A stretch of 64,000 nt of DNA from RGIG2945 sp045540355 (GCA_045540355.1 JAZQHB010000071.1:1-64000), one strand, 5' to 3'. Counted from the first letter of the stretch, positions 42,077 to 51,880 are shown. Program-made: numbers and translations. Notes: generated by a model from the letters alone, not told the origin.

Positions 42077-43385
42077 TTCTTTTCTTGCTCATTAAAATTG
42101 CAAAAATTATTGTCAATATCAGAATTACAACTGCCACACTTGTAATCAAAATTATATCTGATGTCAAAAGCTTTTCCGTCTTTGTTTTTTTATCGGCAGG
42201 GTTTTTATAAGAAAATACTTTTTCCGCTTCGTCGATTACATCATTCGGTCTGATGATATTTACTTTTTCCCACTCGGATTTATTTCCCGAAAATCTGACA
42301 GTTTTGAGCTTTGTGCAACCCTCGCAAATATTTATACCGATTTCGGTGACGGTTTTCGGGAAATGTATTGCTTCGAGTTTTTCACAATAGGTTATCGCCC
42401 AATTTTCAATCTTTTTGAGACCCTCGGGGAAAGAAATTTCTTTTAACGCGGTATAGGAAAAGGCACCTTCTTCGACCGTTTCCAAGCCTTGAGAAAGCTC
42501 TATGTTTTCTAAATTTTTGCACCACGCAAAAGCTCTGTAAGAAATTTTTTTGACTGACGGCGGAATAACAATATTTTTTAAACCGCTTTTCATAAATAAG
42601 CTCATTGTTATTTCTTCGACATTCGGCAAAACGATTGTTTCAAGCGAAATACATTCAACAAACGCAAATGACTTTATATCTTTTACCGATTCGGGTATAT
42701 TTACGGTTTTAAGCTTTTCACAATACGAAAAAGCAGATGTACCGATTTCATTTACCGTATCGGGCAAAATAATTTCTTCAACCTGAGTGCAATTAAAAAA
42801 CGCGTGGTTTCCTATCGATGTTACAGGGCAATTTTCAAGCTTTTCGGGAACTTCAATTTTACCCGCTGCTGTTTTGTCGCATTTTATTATAATCGCTTTA
42901 TCGTTTTCAATTACATAGTCAAAAACACCGGATTTCTTTGGAATATTTCCGTTGAAGTGTATGGTTGCATCAAATAGCGGAATATCCTTGATTCCACCAT
43001 CAATTTCACTTTCAAAACCTATCTGAATTTCGTTCCATTCGCTTGCACTTCCCTCGTAATAAACATCTTTGAGATTTGTGCAACCAAGGAAAGATGTAGC
43101 ATAAATTCCTGATACAGTTTTCGGGATTACAACCGCCGTCAATTCAGTCGCATCTCTGAAAGCACTGTCGTGAATTGTCACAACGGGACTACCGCCGATT
43201 TCAGACGGAATTACAACCTTGCCGACGGGTTCATTACACTTCGCAATCATTACATAACCGTAATCGCCCTCGTCATAATAATCAAATATTCCCTCTGTTT
43301 CCGCAAAAGCGTTGAATGGAAAAGCAGTAAAAACTGATGCAAATATTATCAGGAACAAAAACATTGAAACAATTTTATATTTCAT
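42063..43385 (-). CDS. BspA-type LRR surface protein, membrane-anchored
   Basis: 440 aa. Signal peptide (MKYKIVSMFLFLIIFASVF...AFA). Two stretches of LRR_5 repeats follow, with units such as VTSIGNHAFFNCTQVEEIIL, AFSYCEKLKTVNIPESV and AFAWCKNLENIELSQGL. One membrane helix lies near the C-terminus (IILITSVAVVILILTIIFAIL) before KKRKNEM. LRR_5 proteins bind host or partner surfaces. The ATG at 43385 is preceded by AAAGGAT. No sortase motif, so it is held by the C-terminal helix. Partner unknown. Confidence 0.85.
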   Translation of the reverse strand: MKYKIVSMFLFLIIFASVFTAFPFNAFAETEGIFDYYDEGDYGYVMIAKCNEPVGKVVIPSEIGGSPVVTIHDSAFRDATELTAVVIPKTVSGIYATSFLGCTNLKDVYYEGSASEWNEIQIGFESEIDGGIKDIPLFDATIHFNGNIPKKSGVFDYVIENDKAIIIKCDKTAAGKIEVPEKLENCPVTSIGNHAFFNCTQVEEIILPDTVNEIGTSAFSYCEKLKTVNIPESVKDIKSFAFVECISLETIVLPNVEEITMSLFMKSGLKNIVIPPSVKKISYRAFAWCKNLENIELSQGLETVEEGAFSYTALKEISFPEGLKKIENWAITYCEKLEAIHFPKTVTEIGINICEGCTKLKTVRFSGNKSEWEKVNIIRPNDVIDEAEKVFSYKNPADKKTKTEKLLTSDIILITSVAVVILILTIIFAILMSKKRKNEM

Positions 43386-43411
43386 AAATTTTATATCCTT
43401 TCGCAAGTGGT

Positions 43412-44302
43412 TTATTTTTTCCTTTTCCTCTGCAAAATAATTTCACAGACATTCTGCAATAAAATTCCGCCGATGATAAATACCAATGCAAGCAAAGCCC
43501 ACAGATTGATTTTTTCTTTTAAAAACACAACGGATATTATAAGCGATATAAATGGGGTCAGATACGCAAGATTAGCAATTTTAGCGGTATTTTTAACACC
43601 CTTCAATGCCAACGCCCAAAGAAGGTATGCAATCGCATCAACTACCACTCCGAGCCATATAATGCCTAACCAACCGCTACCTTTTATCATTACCCAATCC
43701 TCGGTCAAAAGACCCGCAATCAAGGCACAGACACCGACCACAAGCCACATCACCATCATGCTAATATTTTGGTCATAATCAAACCTTTTGTTGAGTACTG
43801 AAAAAAGCCCGTAGCAAGCCGCAGCGACAACGCAGCTGATTATTCCGAAAATCGCATTTCCCTCAGTCAATCCACCATTGCCGAGCGAAAGTATCACTAT
43901 TCCCACAAAAGAGCAGACCATTGCAAATGCCTTCATCACGGTCATTTTTTCTTTTAAAATTATGCAAGAAAAAACAACCAGCATTATAGGCCATAAATAA
44001 TTCAGTATGCACGCTTCCTGCGAGCTTAAATTTGCAAGTCCGTAGTAATACAATGCAGAATACAAAAACAAACCGACAAAACCGAGAGCAATCATTATTC
44101 CGTAATCTTTAGCACGATATGCCGTCATTTTTTTGATGTTTCCCTTTTTAATGTTTAACAACAGTAAAAATGCGAAGGCGAAAAAGCCGCTGATTGAAAG
44201 AGCCTCTAAATCGGGGATATCAAAAAGCATTGTTTTTACAACCGATGCCATGGTTGACCAAATTGAAACTGTTATCAACGCTAAAATATAATTTTTCTTC
44301 AC
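43412..44302 (-). CDS. EamA-family (DMT) transporter
   Basis: 296 aa with ten membrane helices in two EamA repeats (about 1-140 and 150-290). SSQEACILNYLWPIMLVVFS is the typical helix 4 signature, with a second SLIISVVFLKEKINLW. DMT proteins export or import small metabolites; substrate unknown. It lies 26 nt upstream of the LRR gene on the same strand, so the two may be co-transcribed. Starts MKKNYILALI. Confidence 0.88.
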   Translation of the reverse strand: MKKNYILALITVSIWSTMASVVKTMLFDIPDLEALSISGFFAFAFLLLLNIKKGNIKKMTAYRAKDYGIMIALGFVGLFLYSALYYYGLANLSSQEACILNYLWPIMLVVFSCIILKEKMTVMKAFAMVCSFVGIVILSLGNGGLTEGNAIFGIISCVVAAACYGLFSVLNKRFDYDQNISMMVMWLVVGVCALIAGLLTEDWVMIKGSGWLGIIWLGVVVDAIAYLLWALALKGVKNTAKIANLAYLTPFISLIISVVFLKEKINLWALLALVFIIGGILLQNVCEIILQRKRKK

Positions 44303-44363
44303 AAAATCACCTTAATTTTTTCTGAAATAAATTATATCATTTTTCTTCGACAAAATCAAACAA

Positions 44364-44392
44364 AAAACACTCGGCTTTTCGCCGAGTGTTTT
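44364..44392. terminator. Terminator between zinc-ribbon gene and DMT gene
   Basis: A 12-bp perfect stem AAAACACTCGGC / GCCGAGTGTTTT (44364-44375, 44381-44392). T-runs on both sides. Confidence 0.85.
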
Positions 44393-44403
44393 AGCGTTAA
44401 GAA

Positions 44404-45294
44404 TTATTTTGCTTCAGTCTCTTCCTTAGCTTCTTCAGCCTTAGGTTCTTCTTTTGCTTCCTTCTTGACTTCTTCTTTTTTCTTATTTTTCTTAAAAATC
44501 TTGTCAAGAGGAGACTGTTTCTTCTTTTTCTTGGGCTGCTTGTAACCAAGCGGAACAATTTCAGGATACTTAACCTGGATTGCATACTTCTTTGAGAAGA
44601 GTACAATGTTGATTGCAAGTGTAAGTACCAATGCACCGATTGCCAAGAATGAGCCGATACCAATCTTTGTGCTGAATGCATCCGCACCGAAAATTGCTGC
44701 GTAACCTGTACCTGAAAGGTTGAAGAAAACAACTGCCAATACTGCAAGAACTATATTGATAACACAGATTGAAAGTGTTCTGATTTTACCCTTAGGTGAA
44801 CAAGCAAGTGTAATCAAAACAAGATTGAGAACGATGCCGATTACCATAAGTGCTGTTGCAACTATTGATACTGCAAGGTATATAGACGGTGCACCGACTA
44901 TATCCGAACCGAATGCTGCAAACAAACCACCAAAGTTAAAGGTTGACATTAACTCGTAGATGCCGATTGCGTTAACATCCAGAACTTCTGAATAGTAAGG
45001 GATATTTGTTGTAATCTGTACCAAAGGTAAGAAGAAGAATGCAACCGGTAATAATGTAAGAACTATTCTTGCAATAGCGAGAACCTTTTCTCTTGTTGAT
45101 GATGAGCCAATGAACGCCGCCTTAACACGAGCAGTCTTCATAACGAAATCTCTGTGCTCCGCTTCAGCTCGTTCTGAGTCGGCCAGAAGTCTTTTTTCTA
45201 TATCGAAATACACAAGATTAACACCGCACTCTTTACAGTTCGGACGCCAATCTAACATGCCGATTTTAACGCCACAGTTTGGACATTTTGCCAT
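44404..45294 (-). CDS. Zinc-ribbon membrane protein with charged tail
   Basis: 296 aa. N-terminal zinc ribbon CPNC...CKEC (Cys4, 7, 20, 23), a charged helix (EKRLLADSERAEAEHRDF), four membrane helices near 75-95, 125-165, 175-195 and 210-235, and a tail of about 55 residues very rich in Lys and Glu (KKKKKQSPLDKIFKKNKKKEE). No known family. It follows the last transporter gene by 36 nt, on the same strand, and AGGAG lies upstream. A role in membrane complex assembly is possible but unsupported. Confidence 0.75.
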   Translation of the reverse strand: MAKCPNCGVKIGMLDWRPNCKECGVNLVYFDIEKRLLADSERAEAEHRDFVMKTARVKAAFIGSSSTREKVLAIARIVLTLLPVAFFFLPLVQITTNIPYYSEVLDVNAIGIYELMSTFNFGGLFAAFGSDIVGAPSIYLAVSIVATALMVIGIVLNLVLITLACSPKGKIRTLSICVINIVLAVLAVVFFNLSGTGYAAIFGADAFSTKIGIGSFLAIGALVLTLAINIVLFSKKYAIQVKYPEIVPLGYKQPKKKKKQSPLDKIFKKNKKKEEVKKEAKEEPKAEEAKEETEAK

Positions 45295-45330
45295 AATCTA
45301 TTCCTCCAAAACCAATTTGTGTCTTACAAC

Positions 45331-46809
45331 TTAGTCTTCTTTATCTTTTACATTTGTTGCCGCTCTTGCTGCTGCAGATCTTCTTTCCATGAGGTCTTCA
45401 TACATCTTGTCTCGTTTTTCACCTGTGAGGTTGTAGAAGAGCATCGGAATATAACCGAGAGCACCTGTTACAACCGGTACGATTGTGAAAAGGCAGAAGA
45501 TATAGAATTTAGTCTTATCTGACTGAACAGTGCTGCCCTGCTGATAGTTGATGAACTTAAGAACTGCCGCTCCGACTGATGCTGTAACCGTAGCAACGAG
45601 CTTTGTTGCAAAGCCTGTTGCAACAGATGTCATAGCCTCTGTTCTGTAACCGTTCTTCCATTCGCAGTAGTCCATAGCTTCGTTGAAGATTTCTGTCGGA
45701 ATAATCTTCTTCAATGCATAGAAGAAGCAGAATACCATTTCCTGAATCATAAGAAGCGGAACCATAACATAGAGGTTATCATAATTACCTACGCCGATAA
45801 GGAATACCAAAATCCACAACAACTGCGGAACACCGTGCTGGATAAACCAGAGTGCTTTTGTACTGAACTTTCTTCTGAACCACGGTACAAATGCATAGGA
45901 AAGGTATGAAATCGGGCTGCCGGGAATACCGACAATTGTTTTAAGTGATGCCATATTAAGAACATCAACATAGTAAATTGATGCGTAACCGCTGATTGTG
46001 AATGCTGAAAGGAAGTTGGAAAGTGTAATCATCATCATCGGTCTGTTGTTGATGATTGACTTTATACCATCGATAATGCTGGGTTTCTTTGTTGACTGCA
46101 TAACACGCTCGTGATAGCGTATATATGAGTTTACCTGGAAAATAAACGGTACTACTGTGCAGAATACTGCCATACCGATCATTGCTGTGCTTACCGACAT
46201 TCCGAGAACATCTCTTGTGCACAGGTCAACAATGATACCTGTTGAGATTTCGGGAGCACTACCCCAAATACTGTCAAGGAAGTTAGAGCTTGTAATCAAC
46301 TTCGTTCGTTCATTCGGGTTTGGCGTAATCGTCGCCAGTATACCGGTCGCACCTGCGGATAGGAATGTACCCATGGTTTCTCGGAAAACATACAGTATCG
46401 TATAGAAAATAAGTTTTCTCGGGTCATCAGGTGTCGTACCGTTAAAGATAACAGGTAAAAGCCAATATGCCATATTACCGAAGAAACACGGGAACATGAA
46501 TCCTACGATGTAGGGCTTGAATTTACCCCATCTTGTTCTTGTTCTGTCAACTATTGTTGCGATAAGAATATCATTGATGATATCCCAAATACCCGCAATC
46601 ATAGTGACCTTTGCCATAAATTCAAGGTCAACATTAAGAACATTATAAGTAAAGTAAGAAGTGTAAGAACCTAAATTGAACGATTTAAACGAGTTCGCCA
46701 ATATATACGCTCTTGATTCTTTGCCGGGTATGTAGCGTCTGTCGAGCGATATCGCCGGACTGTATTCGAGTACTTCACCGGTAGCTGTTGTAACAGTTTG
46801 TTCTGCCAC
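45331..46809 (-). CDS. GPH-family sugar/cation symporter, copy A
   Basis: 492 aa, twelve membrane helices, MFS_2 (glycoside-pentoside-hexuronide:cation) type. Helix 2-3 loop: DRTRTRWGKFKPYIV, the GPH signature (R-x-G-K/R-x-x-P). NPNERTKLI follows in helix 5. The start is GTG (46809) in the block MAEQTVTTATGEVLEYSP, which all four copies share; AAAGGTGGG lies upstream. Imported substrate is probably a glycoside or uronide. The long hydrophilic loop FNEAMDYCEWKNGYRTEAM is typical of this clade. Followed by the zinc-ribbon gene. Confidence 0.9.
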   Translation of the reverse strand: MAEQTVTTATGEVLEYSPAISLDRRYIPGKESRAYILANSFKSFNLGSYTSYFTYNVLNVDLEFMAKVTMIAGIWDIINDILIATIVDRTRTRWGKFKPYIVGFMFPCFFGNMAYWLLPVIFNGTTPDDPRKLIFYTILYVFRETMGTFLSAGATGILATITPNPNERTKLITSSNFLDSIWGSAPEISTGIIVDLCTRDVLGMSVSTAMIGMAVFCTVVPFIFQVNSYIRYHERVMQSTKKPSIIDGIKSIINNRPMMMITLSNFLSAFTISGYASIYYVDVLNMASLKTIVGIPGSPISYLSYAFVPWFRRKFSTKALWFIQHGVPQLLWILVFLIGVGNYDNLYVMVPLLMIQEMVFCFFYALKKIIPTEIFNEAMDYCEWKNGYRTEAMTSVATGFATKLVATVTASVGAAVLKFINYQQGSTVQSDKTKFYIFCLFTIVPVVTGALGYIPMLFYNLTGEKRDKMYEDLMERRSAAARAATNVKDKED

Positions 46810-46856
46810 GAGTTAATCCCACCTTTTCTGATAAACTTGCAAAATTCGCTTATATT

Positions 46857-46885
46857 ATCTTAACATAATAACTGCAATTTATCAA
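46857..46885 (-). promoter_or_regulatory. Promoter of GPH copy A
   Basis: Minus strand: TTGATA (46885-46880), 17-nt spacer, TAAGAT (46862-46857). Confidence 0.6.
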
Positions 46886-46969
46886 GACATTTTTATAAAT
46901 TGTGCAATTCGCACAATTAGGCGAGAGTTTTTTTGTTATTATCACAAAAACGCTTTGAATCTACTCTAA

Positions 46970-48460
46970 TTAAGCTTCAGATTTTGAATTTTCTGCTTCA
47001 GCAGTAGCTTTTCTTGCAGCTTCAGATCTTCTCTGCATAAGCTCTTCATACATCTTATCTCGTTTTTCACCTGTGAGGTTGTAGAACAGCATCGGAATGT
47101 AACCCAACGCACCCGTAACAACCGGTACAACCGTAGCAAGTGCAAATATGTAGAACTTTGTCTGGTCAGACTGAACGGTGCCGCCCTGCTGATAGTTTAT
47201 CAAGCTGAGAATCATAACGCCGATTGCTTCGGAAGCCTTCTGTGCAAGCTTTGTTGCAAAGTTGGAAGCAACAGAGGTCATAGCCTCGGTACGATAACCG
47301 TTCTTCCATTCACAATAGTCCATTGCTTCGTTGAAAATTTCCTGCGGTATAATTTTCTTTAAAGCATAGAAGAAGCAGAATACTGTTTCCTGGAGCATTA
47401 AAACAGGTGCCATAATCCATACATTATCATAGAATCCCGCACCGACTATGAATACAACGACCCACAAAAGCTGCGGTACGCCATGCTGTATAAACCAAAG
47501 AGCCTTCGTACTGAATTTGCGTCTGAACCACGGTACAAATGCGTACGAAAGATACGAAATCGGTGCACCAGGGATACCGACAATTGTTTTGAGTGATGCG
47601 AAATTCAGTACTTCCTTATAATACAAAGACATATTTGCAGGTCTTACAGAGAAACCTGAAAGGAAGTCTGAAAGAGTAATCATAAGCATCGGACGGTTTG
47701 TGATGATAGATTTAAGTCCGTCAATTATGCTCGGTTTCTTAATTGACTGCATAACTCTTTCATGATAACGCAAGTTTCTGTTAACTTCAAAAATAAACGG
47801 AACAACGGTGCAGATAACGCCCATTGTAACAAGAATGCTTGTATCGGAAATGCCGAGATAATCTCTGCCTGCCAAGTCTATCAACACACCTGTTAAAAGT
47901 TCAGGTGCACTTCCGTAGATACTGCCGAGGAAGTGTGAATTTGTAATAAGCTTAGTTCTTTCATTCGGGTTTGGCGTGATAGTTGCAATTACGCCCTTTT
48001 TACCGACCGATTGGAATGTCAGTAGGGTTTCTTTCAGGACGAATATAATCGTATATGCCGCCAGCTTTAACGGGTCGCTTTCTCCGTAACTTCCGAAAAT
48101 TACAGGGAAAAGGAACCAAAGCATATTTGCCATAAAGCAAGGAACCATAAATCCTACAAGATAAGGCTTGAATTTACCGAATCTTGTTCTTGTTCTGTCA
48201 ATAAGTGTTGCAATCAAAACATCGTTGATTACATCCCAGATGCTTGCGATAAGAATGACCTTCGCCATATAATCAAAGTTAACGCAAAGTGCATTGTAAG
48301 TAAATATTGACGAGTATGTACCGAGCTTGAAGGAGTCAAAAGATTCATAAAGAATTTGTGCCCTTGACTCTTTACCCGGAATATAGCGTCTGTCCAAGCT
48401 TATCGCCGGGCTGTATTCCGTTACTTCACCGGTAGCCGTTGTAACAGTTTGTTCTGCCAC
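46970..48460 (-). CDS. GPH-family sugar/cation symporter, copy B
   Basis: 496 aa from the GTG at 48460. Signature DRTRTRFGKFKPYLV. It is the most divergent of the four: IYGSAPELLTGVLIDLAGRD replaces the Cys-containing DLCTRD stretch, and the loop before it reads FGSYGESDPLKL. The family block AEQTVTTATGEVTEYSP and ribosome site AAAGGTGGGATTACAAG set the start; a longer frame from an ATG at 48493 is possible. Substrate may differ from A, C and D. Confidence 0.9.
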   Translation of the reverse strand: MAEQTVTTATGEVTEYSPAISLDRRYIPGKESRAQILYESFDSFKLGTYSSIFTYNALCVNFDYMAKVILIASIWDVINDVLIATLIDRTRTRFGKFKPYLVGFMVPCFMANMLWFLFPVIFGSYGESDPLKLAAYTIIFVLKETLLTFQSVGKKGVIATITPNPNERTKLITNSHFLGSIYGSAPELLTGVLIDLAGRDYLGISDTSILVTMGVICTVVPFIFEVNRNLRYHERVMQSIKKPSIIDGLKSIITNRPMLMITLSDFLSGFSVRPANMSLYYKEVLNFASLKTIVGIPGAPISYLSYAFVPWFRRKFSTKALWFIQHGVPQLLWVVVFIVGAGFYDNVWIMAPVLMLQETVFCFFYALKKIIPQEIFNEAMDYCEWKNGYRTEAMTSVASNFATKLAQKASEAIGVMILSLINYQQGGTVQSDQTKFYIFALATVVPVVTGALGYIPMLFYNLTGEKRDKMYEELMQRRSEAARKATAEAENSKSEA

Positions 48461-48507
48461 CTTGTAATCCCACCTTTTTTCATTTGCTTGCAAAAATCAT
48501 GCATATC

Positions 48508-48536
48508 ATTCTAACACAACAAGCACAAAAATTCAA
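48508..48536 (-). promoter_or_regulatory. Promoter of GPH copy B
   Basis: Minus strand: TTGAAT (48536-48531), 17-nt spacer, TAGAAT (48513-48508). The whole gap 48485-48622 is nearly identical to 50117-50254. Confidence 0.65.
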
Positions 48537-48622
48537 GCAATTTTTACAATTTCCGCATATCGTCATACAAGGGTTTTCTTTTTCAGAAATTCAATGCTGA
48601 TTTTCGTCGGATTTTATACTTT

Positions 48623-50092
48623 TTACTTCGCTACTTCTGTGGCTTTCTTTGCCGCCGCAGATCTTCTCTCCATAAGGTCAGCATACATTTTATCTCGTTT
48701 TTCACCTGTGAGGTTATAGAAGAACATCGGAACGTATCCGAGAGCACCTGTAACAACAGGAACGATTGTGAAAAGTGCGAAGATATAGAATTTAGTTTTA
48801 TCTGTCTGAACTGTGCTGCCCTGCTGATAGTTGATGAATTTAAGAACAGCCGCACCGACTGAAGCTGTAACAGTACCGACAAGCTTGATTGCAAAGTTCA
48901 TTGCAACTGATGTCATAGCTTCTGTTCTGTAACCGTTTTTCCATTCACAGTAGTCCATAGCTTCATTGAAGATTTCTGTCGGAATAATCTTTCTCAAAGC
49001 ATAGAACAAACAGAATACCATTTCCTGAATCATCAGGAGCGGAACCATAACATAAACATTATCATAGTTACCTACACCGATAAGGAATACAACTACCCAC
49101 AAAAGCTGCGGAATACCGTGCTGAATGAACCATAATGCTTTTGTGCTGAATCTACGTCTAAACCACGGTACAAGTGCGTATGAAAGATACGAAATCGGGC
49201 TTGCCGGGATACCGACGATTGTTTTGAGTGACGCCATGTTAAGAACATCAACATAATAAATTGACGCATAACCGCCGATCTGGAATGCTGAGAGGAAGTT
49301 TGAAAGTGTAATCATCAGCATCGGACGATTGTTGAGTATTGACTTAAAGCTGTCAAGAATACTCGGTTTCTTGGTCGACTGCATAACACGTTCATGATAA
49401 CGAAGAGTCATATTGACCTGGAAAATAAACGGAAGAACCGTACAGAAAATACACATACCGATCAACGCTGTGCTTACTGACATTCCGAGAATATCTCTTG
49501 TGCACAAGTCGATAACAATACCTGTTGAAATTTCGGGAACGCTACCATAAAGACTGCTCAGGAATTTCGAGCTGGCTATTAGCTTCGTTCGTTCATTTGG
49601 GTTTGGCGTTATCGTCGCAAGAACACCGGTACCGCCTGCACTTTGGAATGTTTGCAACAATTCACGAACAATATACAATATGGTATAAAATATAAGTTTT
49701 TTCGGATCATCCGGTGCTGTTCCGTTAAAAATAACGGGTATAAGCCAGTAAGCCAGGTTTCCGAAGAAACAAGGGAACAAACAACCTACAAGGTAAGGTT
49801 TAAATTTACCCCATCTTGTTCTTGTTCGGTCAACCAATGCAGCGATGAGGAAGTCATTGATGATATCCCATGCACCTGCAAGCATCGTAACCTTTGCCAT
49901 GTACTCAAGGTCGACATTAAGTACATTATAGGTAAAGTAAGAACCGTATGAACCTATATTAAAATCTCCGAAAGAAGAACTCATAATATATGCTCTTGAT
50001 TCTTTTCCCGGTATGTAGCGTCTGTCAAGCGATATTGACGGACTGTACTCAGTTACTTCACCGGTAGCCGTTGTAACAGTTTTTTCTGCCAC
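48623..50092 (-). CDS. GPH-family sugar/cation symporter, copy C
   Basis: 489 aa from the GTG at 50092. Signature DRTRTRWGKFKPYLV. Very close to copies A and D, including NPNERTKLIASSKFLSSLYG and GALGYVPMFFYNLTGEKRDK. Its C-terminus (MERRSAAAKKATEVAK) is nearly the same as in copy D. Its 5' region and upstream gap match copy B closely, as if the copies have exchanged segments. The longer ATG start at 50125 has no better site. Predicted glycoside or hexuronide uptake. Confidence 0.9.
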   Translation of the reverse strand: MAEKTVTTATGEVTEYSPSISLDRRYIPGKESRAYIMSSSFGDFNIGSYGSYFTYNVLNVDLEYMAKVTMLAGAWDIINDFLIAALVDRTRTRWGKFKPYLVGCLFPCFFGNLAYWLIPVIFNGTAPDDPKKLIFYTILYIVRELLQTFQSAGGTGVLATITPNPNERTKLIASSKFLSSLYGSVPEISTGIVIDLCTRDILGMSVSTALIGMCIFCTVLPFIFQVNMTLRYHERVMQSTKKPSILDSFKSILNNRPMLMITLSNFLSAFQIGGYASIYYVDVLNMASLKTIVGIPASPISYLSYALVPWFRRRFSTKALWFIQHGIPQLLWVVVFLIGVGNYDNVYVMVPLLMIQEMVFCLFYALRKIIPTEIFNEAMDYCEWKNGYRTEAMTSVAMNFAIKLVGTVTASVGAAVLKFINYQQGSTVQTDKTKFYIFALFTIVPVVTGALGYVPMFFYNLTGEKRDKMYADLMERRSAAAKKATEVAK

Positions 50093-50139
50093 CTTGTAAT
50101 CCCACCTTTTTTCATTTGCTTGCAAAAATCATACACATA

Positions 50140-50168
50140 ATTTTAACACAACAAACACAAAAATTCAA
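50140..50168 (-). promoter_or_regulatory. Promoter of GPH copy C
   Basis: Minus strand: TTGAAT (50168-50163), 17-nt spacer, TAAAAT (50145-50140). Confidence 0.65.
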
Positions 50169-50254
50169 GCAATTTTTACAATTTTCGCATATCGTCATAC
50201 AAGAGTTTTCTTTTTCAGAAATTCAATGCTGATTTTCGTCGGATTTTATACTTT

Positions 50255-51724
50255 TTATTTCGCTGCTTCTGTGGCTTTCTTTGCCGCCGCAGATCTTCTC
50301 TCCATAAGGTCAGCATACATTTTATCTCGTTTTTCACCTGTGAGGTTATAGAAGAACATCGGAATGTAGCCGAGAGCACCCGTTACAACCGGAACGATTG
50401 TAAAAAGTGCGAAGATATAAAACTTCGTCTTATCAGTCTGAACCGTGCTTCCCTGCTGATAATTGATAAGTTTAAGCACCGCAGCACCGATGGCACTTGT
50501 CAAGGTCTGAACAAGCTTTGTTGCAAGACCCGTCGCAACTGAGGTCATCGCTTCTGTGCGGTAGCCGTTTTTCCACTCGCAGTAGTCCATTGATTCGTTG
50601 AAAATTTCCGTCGGAATAATATTTCTCAAACCATAGAAGAAACAGAATACCATTTCCTGGAGCATCAAAAGCGGTACCATAACGAAGATATTATCATAGT
50701 TACCCATACCTATAAGGAACACAAGCACCCATAAAAGCTGAGGCACACCGTGCTGAATAAACCACAATGTCTTTGTGCTGAACTTGCGTCTGAACCAAGG
50801 CACAAAGCTGTATGAAATATAGGAAATCGGGCTGCCGGGTATGCCGACGATTGTTTTGAGTGATGCCATATTAAGAACATCAACATAATAAATTGAATTG
50901 AAGCCGCCGATTGAGAATGCCGAAAGGAAGTTTGAAAGTGTAATCATCATCATGGGGCGGTTTGTAATGATTGATTTTATGCCGTCGAGTATACTGGGCT
51001 TTTTGATTGATTGCATAACTCGTTCGTGATAACGAAGATTTCTGTTAATTTCAAATACAAACGGGATTACCGTGCAGAACACGCCCATAAAAATCAATAC
51101 GCCGCTTACTGATATGTTGAGAATGTCCCTTGTGCACAAATCAACCAAGATACCTGATGTAATTTCCGGGACATTACTGTAAACGCTTCCGAGGAAGTTT
51201 GAGTTTGTTATCAGCTTCGTTCGTTCATTCGGGTTCGGAGTAATCGTTGCTAAAATTCCCGTTGAACCGACCGTTGAGAATGTCAGTAAAGTTTCTCTCA
51301 GTACATAAAGTATCGTATAGTAAATAAGCTTTCTCGGGTCATCGGGCGGTGTGCCGTTGAATATTACGGGCAAAAGCCAATATGCCATGTTCGCAAAGAA
51401 GCAAGGCACCATAAAACCGACAAGATACGGCTTGAATTTACCCCATCTTGTTCTTGTTCGGTCAACCAATGTTGCAATAAGAACATCGTTGATGATATCC
51501 CATATACCCGCAATCAAAGTAACCTTCGCCATATATTCAAGGTCAACATTAAGTACATTATATGTAAAATATGTGCCGTATGAGCCGATTGTAAAGCCCT
51601 TGAAGGAATCGGACATTATGAACGCCCTTGACTCTTTACCCGGAACATATCTTCTGTCAAGAGAAATTGACGGACTGTATTCGGTAACTTCACCTGTTGC
51701 GGTCGTTACTGTTTTCTCTGCCAT
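50255..51724 (-). CDS. GPH-family sugar/cation symporter, copy D
   Basis: 489 aa. Starts with ATG (MAEKTVTTATGEVTEYSP) after AGAAGGAG, unlike the GTG starts of the other copies. Signature DRTRTRWGKFKPYLV; PEITSGILVDLCTRD as in A and C. It is first in transcription order of the four. Each copy has its own promoter, so expression may be separate. uxaC and three glycosidase genes in the same DNA half make a hexuronide or glycoside substrate reasonable, but this is inference. Confidence 0.9.
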   Translation of the reverse strand: MAEKTVTTATGEVTEYSPSISLDRRYVPGKESRAFIMSDSFKGFTIGSYGTYFTYNVLNVDLEYMAKVTLIAGIWDIINDVLIATLVDRTRTRWGKFKPYLVGFMVPCFFANMAYWLLPVIFNGTPPDDPRKLIYYTILYVLRETLLTFSTVGSTGILATITPNPNERTKLITNSNFLGSVYSNVPEITSGILVDLCTRDILNISVSGVLIFMGVFCTVIPFVFEINRNLRYHERVMQSIKKPSILDGIKSIITNRPMMMITLSNFLSAFSIGGFNSIYYVDVLNMASLKTIVGIPGSPISYISYSFVPWFRRKFSTKTLWFIQHGVPQLLWVLVFLIGMGNYDNIFVMVPLLMLQEMVFCFFYGLRNIIPTEIFNESMDYCEWKNGYRTEAMTSVATGLATKLVQTLTSAIGAAVLKLINYQQGSTVQTDKTKFYIFALFTIVPVVTGALGYIPMFFYNLTGEKRDKMYADLMERRSAAAKKATEAAK

Positions 51725-51759
51725 TCACATCATACTCCTTCTCATTAAATTACATATTG

Positions 51760-51788
51760 ATTTTAGCACAAAAAAATGATCACTTCAA
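51760..51788 (-). promoter_or_regulatory. Promoter of GPH copy D
   Basis: Minus strand: TTGAAG (51788-51783), 17-nt spacer, TAAAAT (51765-51760). Confidence 0.6.
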
Positions 51789-51814
51789 CGATTTAAAAAA
51801 TTTTCGTCAAAACA

Positions 51815-51867
51815 TAAAAAACTCCGAGCAAAAACTTGGCAATTTAACCAATGAATTTCTGCTCGGA
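51815..51867 (-). terminator. Terminator after the second ymfI
   Basis: Outer stem TCCGAGCA (51823-51830) with TGCTCGGA (51860-51867), an inner TTGG/CCAA pair, and a minus-strand T-run GTTTTTT. The plus-strand side is weak. Confidence 0.75.
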
Positions 51868-51880
51868 AACAAATATTTTT

